A DNA stretch of 64,000 bases from Tolypeutes matacus. Lineage: Eukaryota > Chordata > Mammalia > Cingulata > Chlamyphoridae. Under the pieces are notes generated by a model. The model was not told the DNA's origin. It saw only the letters and a program-made list of their open reading frames with translations, and did no database searches. Below, piece by piece: positions 60,012-64,000 of the stretch (within the stretch, counting starts at the first letter, position 1; every line of letters starts with the position of its first letter). A program made the translations under genes and the position numbers. The DNA lies in contig JAKSZT010033739.1 of the NCBI GenBank assembly GCA_026826555.1, forward strand, positions 906,370-970,369, in the 5' to 3' direction.

Positions 60012-61475
60012 TTTTTTTTTTTTTTTATTATGGGTAAAAATCAAAATTCTCACAATACATAAAAACATTTGCAAAATGATATATAAAGATATATGCATAT
60101 ATGTGTATTTGCTTACAAAAATGTTATTTATATATATATATATATACATATATTTTAAGAGGTGCTTAGATTACCCAAAATATTACATGGAACCCACTGG
60201 GATTCCCATGTTGCCCACCTCCCACACCTCCCACCACATCCCACACAAACATCTCCCACAGTGTGGTCCACCACCCTCAATGAACTTACACATCCTGGAG
60301 CCTTGCCACCAACCATAGACCACAGTTCACACTATAGACCACACTCTCTCCCACTCATTTCTGAGTGGTGTGTGCTGATTTAAAATGGCCTACATCCGTT
60401 GCCACAACAGTACTCAGGAAAACCTCCAACTCCCAAAGAAGCCACTGTATTTCAACTGCTCGTCCCCTCCCTGTCCCAAAAGTGTCAAGTGGCCACTGGC
60501 TCCACCTCATTGTTATAATTTCTTGCATTGCTAGAATCACAATATGTGAACAAGAGAACACTATCAAGTCCACTCTAGTCCATAGTTCTTCCCCCAATCC
60601 TGAGGGGACTGGGATGGTGATGTCCACTCCAACTCCAAGTGAGAGAGGGCTTATATCCCATGGATATGGTGGGTGGGATGATCCTGCCTGCAGATGCAGG
60701 CCCTCTTCATTCACTGGGATGGCCATTTCCCATCGTTGTCTCCTCACCAGGTGACTTGGATGAGTCCATTGAGCTGTAGGGTAGGAGTTGCAGATCCACC
60801 TAGATTTCATGCACACCTGGCACATAGGTAGGCGGGAGGCTCCAGTCTCTGGAAGTATACCTAAAAACTCCAGCATCACATATAGGTTTGAATAGAAGGG
60901 ATTGGTGCAGGAAGGACTTATTTGAGTCTAATTCTGTCACTCTCAGGAGCACAGATTCCAAAATAGAAACCACTGATAAGGCATCAGTCTCTGGGGCTAT
61001 CCCCCCTTATATAGGACCAGGGTGTCTCCGGAGCTCTCAGGAACCCCACTGAGTGGGGTGATAGGCATTAGGTATTCTATGATCTCCTACTGAGGTGTGC
61101 GTAAGAGTTACCTCTGGGATGACCTCCCGACTCTCTTTGAAGTCTCTTAGCCACTTGAACTCATTTGTCTTTACCAGTTCCCCCTTTTATTCAAGGTCTT
61201 TTTCCAGTTGTGTTGCCAGTTGACACTTGGGAAAAGTTTTCAATTAGCAATAATCGTGCCTCGGATAAACTTCATTGGCTACGATACTGCCTCTGCGCAA
61301 AGCTGCCAGTTGGCACTTGGTATTAATCCCTCGTTGCCAGAGAGGCTCATCCCTGGGAGTCATGTCCCACGCTGGGGGGAAGGTAATGCAATCATATGCT
61401 GAGTTTGGCTTAGAGAGAGGCCACATTTTGAGCAACAAGGAGGCTCTCAGGTGGCAACCCTTAGGCACCCCACAA
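60012..61475 (-). mobile_element. L1 3'-end insertion with extra 3' tail
   Basis: Poly(T) is followed by about 110 bp shared with 22081 and 28480, a (TA)n run, then L1 part B in reverse to the GGCACCCCACAACTGC segment near 61475. A U4 snRNA fragment is inserted at 61227-61304. Large frames (60355-60879, 60365-60754) lie in noncoding L1 sequence. The right TSD is not clear. Confidence 0.75.
61227..61304 (-). pseudogene. RNU4 pseudogene: Truncated U4 snRNA pseudogene (first ~78 nt)
   Basis: The minus strand reads AGCTTTGCGCAG at its start, then GGCAGTATCGTAGCCAATGA, then TTTATCCGAGGC, then GATTATTGCTAATTGAAAAC and TTTTCCCAA. This is U4 from nucleotide 1 to about 78 with about three mismatches. 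U4 pairs with U6 in the spliceosome. The 3' half (Sm site, last stem-loop) is absent. Direct repeats TGCCAGTTGACACTTGG (61214-61230) and TGCCAGTTGGCACTTGG (61304-61320) flank it, and the L1 copy at 54-55 kb has a single uninterrupted site. There is no poly(A), which fits the truncated, self-primed class of snRNA pseudogene. Confidence 0.92.
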
Positions 61476-61814
61476 CTGCAGGCTAAGTCTCATTTACAAG
61501 AGCAAAGACTCACAAGGGTAGTTCTCTTTTAAACCATTATTTTATAGTTTGATTAAAATCTAACATTTTTAAAGATGTTTTCTATTTATTGAAGGTTGGT
61601 TAGGAGGGAGGAATTGTGAGAGACTAGAAGAAATTTTGGTGGTGTTAGAATTCATTACCTTGCTTTTGACTTCTGGTTGCATATATTTAAATACCTATTG
61701 AATTGCACATTTCAAATATGCATAGTATGTCATGTTAAATTATATCTAAATTAATCTTTTAAATATGCCAACGGATATCGTTATTGCCACTTTTATTCTT
61801 CAGTTTGGATGGAC
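61476..61814. other. Unassigned AT-rich DNA
   Basis: No gene or named repeat is seen between the L1 copy and the candidate LTR. Confidence 0.4.
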
Positions 61815-62640
61815 CTTTAAATGAAGAAATGCTACCTCAGTACAGTCAAATGTTTATTTAATTACAACTCAGTATTGTGGCTTGAAACTGGCTAGGGCGT
61901 TGGTGGATGCACCCTCAGTGTTACAATTCAAGCCTGGCTGGGGGCACAGTGGATGTGCTCTCAGCTCAAGCATGGCTGAGGCATCAGTGGAAGCACTCCT
62001 GGGATGAAAATGGAGGTTAACAGCTCAGTGCTGCAGCTCCACTCAATGTCACAGCTTGTCTTGGTGTTGCAGCTCAGCTCAGTGTCGCAGCTTGGATTTT
62101 ATCCCGCCAGGGAGAAGATGGAAGCATGCTCAGGGCTTTGGGGTTAGACTTAATATAGGTCTGCTGGGTCACTGCCCCTGGGGGTGGAGCCTCAAGTTGA
62201 GATGCTCTGCTTGGTGAACCACTGGTTCCATGTAAGGAAATTGGTTAGCATTTGGAGATTAGATTAGCATTTTATGTTACTAGGGTAACCTACCTGGGAA
62301 GTGTTGATTGACTGTTTATGGGAGGTATTGATTGGCTGTTTATTAATTAGGGTAATGGATTCTATTTGTTGAAAAATCTCTTATTATATTGGTTGGTTCA
62401 GGATCCCCCATTTTATTGGTTGACTCAGGATCTCTCTGCCTAGGGATTAAAGTTCAGTTACCAGCTTGCTCCTTCTGATATATTGCTATAGAAGGAGAGA
62501 GAGGGAGAGACAGATGATGCATGAACTGTCAGAGACTATTTAAAATGCATTTGCATTAACCCTGGTTCTGACTACAATCCCAGGAATTCCTTAGAGTACT
62601 CTTCCTCAAATCTCTCTCTATTAGTGATGTCTACCCTGTA
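61815..62640 (-). mobile_element. Candidate solo LTR of an endogenous retrovirus
   Basis: GC content is higher than the surroundings. On the minus strand there are CCAAT-type motifs (CCAACCAATAAAATGG, GCCAATCAATACC), then GGCTCCACCCCC, then a TATATTAAG box near 62155, a repeated GAGCTGCAGCACTGAGCTG-type stretch, and an AATAAA polyadenylation signal at about 61857 (ATTAAATAAACA). That order fits U3-R-U5 of a gammaretrovirus-like LTR. No gag, pol or env lies beside it. The ends and the TSD could not be fixed, and a non-viral origin is possible. Confidence 0.45.
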
Positions 62641-62930
62641 TTCTTTCTTATTCAGTTTAATTCAGTAATATTGTTGACTAGCCAGGTTACCACATGCTGC
62701 AGTCAAGATCTGTTCATGATAGGATAAGAAGGAAAGGCAAGTGTTTCTAAATCAGTTACCCTAAGGGTGAGGACACTGAAATTGAGGGTGGTTGATAGGT
62801 GTGATGTATAAAGGGGAGGAGCAGTTCATGTGTTCCTTATGCAATCATGGTGATCTGAGGTGAGGCAACACACTGTCCCATGGAGGATAATATAGTTAAT
62901 AACTGTTAAAGAAAGAATATTAAATGTATA
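62641..62930. other. Unassigned DNA
   Basis: Nothing recognised. Confidence 0.4.
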
Positions 62931-63190
62931 CCATTATCTATAGCACATAGTTAACATTAGGTGCAGTTTTCTCAAATGGCATCCTATTATAAACATCTTG
63001 TATTAGTGTCATTCACTTGTTATACTTCATGAAAGAACATTCTTATATGTTTACCATTAACCCCAGTCCACTGTCCACCAAGGTTCACTTTTATATTGTC
63101 CCATATTTTATCTTCTAACTTTCATTCTAATAACATATAATAACCTAAACTTCCACTTTCAACCACATTCACATACATAAGTCAGGGTTG
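62931..63190 (-). repeat. L1 3' region fragment (second family)
   Basis: The order CTTGTATTAGTGTCATTCAC, ACTTCATGAAAGAACATTCT, ACCATTAACCCCAGTCCACT matches 36310-36400 and 51715-51790. Confidence 0.6.
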
Positions 63191-63594
63191 TTATAGGTGG
63201 AAAAGGCTTTGATTGATTTTATGAATTTCTTTTATTAATTAGTTGATATTTAACAATTATATTATTAAATAATAATAATACTATTAAGTAATAAATTATT
63301 ATTTGATATTTTATTTTATTTATTAAGAATTCAGGTATAACCTATACATCTATGACCTGCTTTTGTTAAACAAAACATTTTTGATGTATATCATTATCAC
63401 GTAATATTCACTTCTTTACTATTACTTCTTACAATTTTTAAAATTATTTTATTATAGCCATCAAGTGAATGTGAAGCAGTAAACTGCTGTGAATATTATT
63501 TACATTTCTTTCATAACTATAATTGGTCAGTCTCTATTCATGACCTTATTAGGCATTCATAAATATTGTTTGATGAAAGTAGATTCAGTAATTT
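63191..63594. other. AT-rich unassigned DNA
   Basis: Strong A+T content with TTATTA runs. Nothing I can name. Confidence 0.4.
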
Positions 63595-63606
63595 TACATC
63601 ATTTTA

Positions 63607-63799
63607 TTTTATTTTATTTATTTATTTTTAAAGATTTTATTTATTTATTCATTTATCCCCCCCTTGCTGCTTATGCTCGCTGGGTCAGCTAACCACGCCA
63701 TGCGGGCGGGCTTGCCTTCACCAGGAGGCCCCGGGAACCGAACCCGGGCCTCCCATATGGTAAACGGGAGCCCTACTGATTGAGCCACAGCCGCTTCCC
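63607..63799 (-). mobile_element. tRNA-derived SINE (armadillo DAS-like), reversed
   Basis: A full-length copy like those at 28 and 37591. A perfect 12-bp TSD (TACATCATTTTA) lies at 63595-63606 and 63800-63811. Confidence 0.9.
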
Positions 63800-64000
63800 T
63801 ACATCATTTTAAAATTTAATTTTCACCTATTTTTATTTATGGGAAAGTGTGCTTTATTTTATTTTAAATAGGAGTTCTTTATCAACAATATGATTCACAA
63901 AAACTTTTCCTGATTTGCAATGTGTATTTACATTTAGATAAAGCTGTTTATTTATTTATTTTCATAGTAATTATTTTTAATTTTATTGAAATCCTTCTGG

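Noticed and set aside
60355..60879. 174-residue minus-strand frame, the longest in the 60-kb region
   Set aside because: It is L1 3' noncoding sequence; the same region in the 54-kb and 40-kb copies is broken differently.
1..64000. CRISPR arrays, operons, prokaryotic features
   Set aside because: No regular spacer-repeat structure or bacterial gene organisation; the window is plainly mammalian repeats and V segments.
1..64000. IGH D or J segments, switch repeats, constant exons
   Set aside because: No 12-bp-spacer RSS pairs, no WGXG J motif and no constant-domain exon were found.

Overview
The window is mammalian nuclear DNA with no housekeeping gene and no spliced protein gene of ordinary type. 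I read it as a sparse, repeat-choked stretch of an immunoglobulin heavy-chain variable (IGHV) cluster, or an orphon copy of one, with every V segment on the minus strand. The most likely source is a xenarthran, probably an armadillo. The reason is a young tRNA-derived SINE, present in several copies with intact target-site duplications (TSDs), whose head and GC-rich body I associate with armadillo DAS-type SINEs. The species call is inference. The retroposon structure and the V segments are read directly from the sequence.

Layout. 1-7.3 kb: a minus-strand L1 (ORF2 start, ORF1, and an unusual threefold 5' region), cut by a SINE. 7.4-11.8 kb: mostly unassigned DNA plus one SINE. 11.8-19.2 kb: first V block, with a clan III (IGHV3-like) pseudogene, a clan II (IGHV4/IGHV2-like) V segment with an open frame, and a clan III FR3 remnant. 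19.2-48 kb: almost wholly L1 fragments of several ages, SINEs, three copies of a repeat starting TATTAGTC, and a second copy of the 7.4-8.0 kb flank at 27.4-28.3 kb. 48.5-58.5 kb: second V block, paralogous to the first, with a clan II V pseudogene (2-nt deletion) and a clan III pseudogene split in FR3 by an L1. 58.5-64 kb: a further copy of the ancient MIR + L1M module, more L1, a truncated U4 snRNA pseudogene inside an L1, a candidate solo LTR, and a SINE.

How it fits together. The V segments keep the expected parts: leader exon, phase-1 intron, V exon, 22- or 23-bp-spacer recombination signal (RSS) downstream, and for the two clan II genes a perfect octamer (ATTTGCAT on the plus strand) about 90-110 bp upstream of the leader. 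The two V blocks share flanks and ancient repeats. They differ by L1 insertions that are filled in one block and empty in the other, so they duplicated first and were invaded later. No D, J, switch or constant region was seen.

The most interesting items are a pair of FR2 cysteines shared by both clan II V genes, the in-frame V at 16.7 kb whose normal start codon is lost but replaced by an upstream in-frame ATG, the L1-split V pseudogene, 5'-inverted (twin-primed) L1 insertions, an L1 lineage with a very long two-part 3' region, a possible 3'-transduction family, and the U4 pseudogene with its direct repeats.
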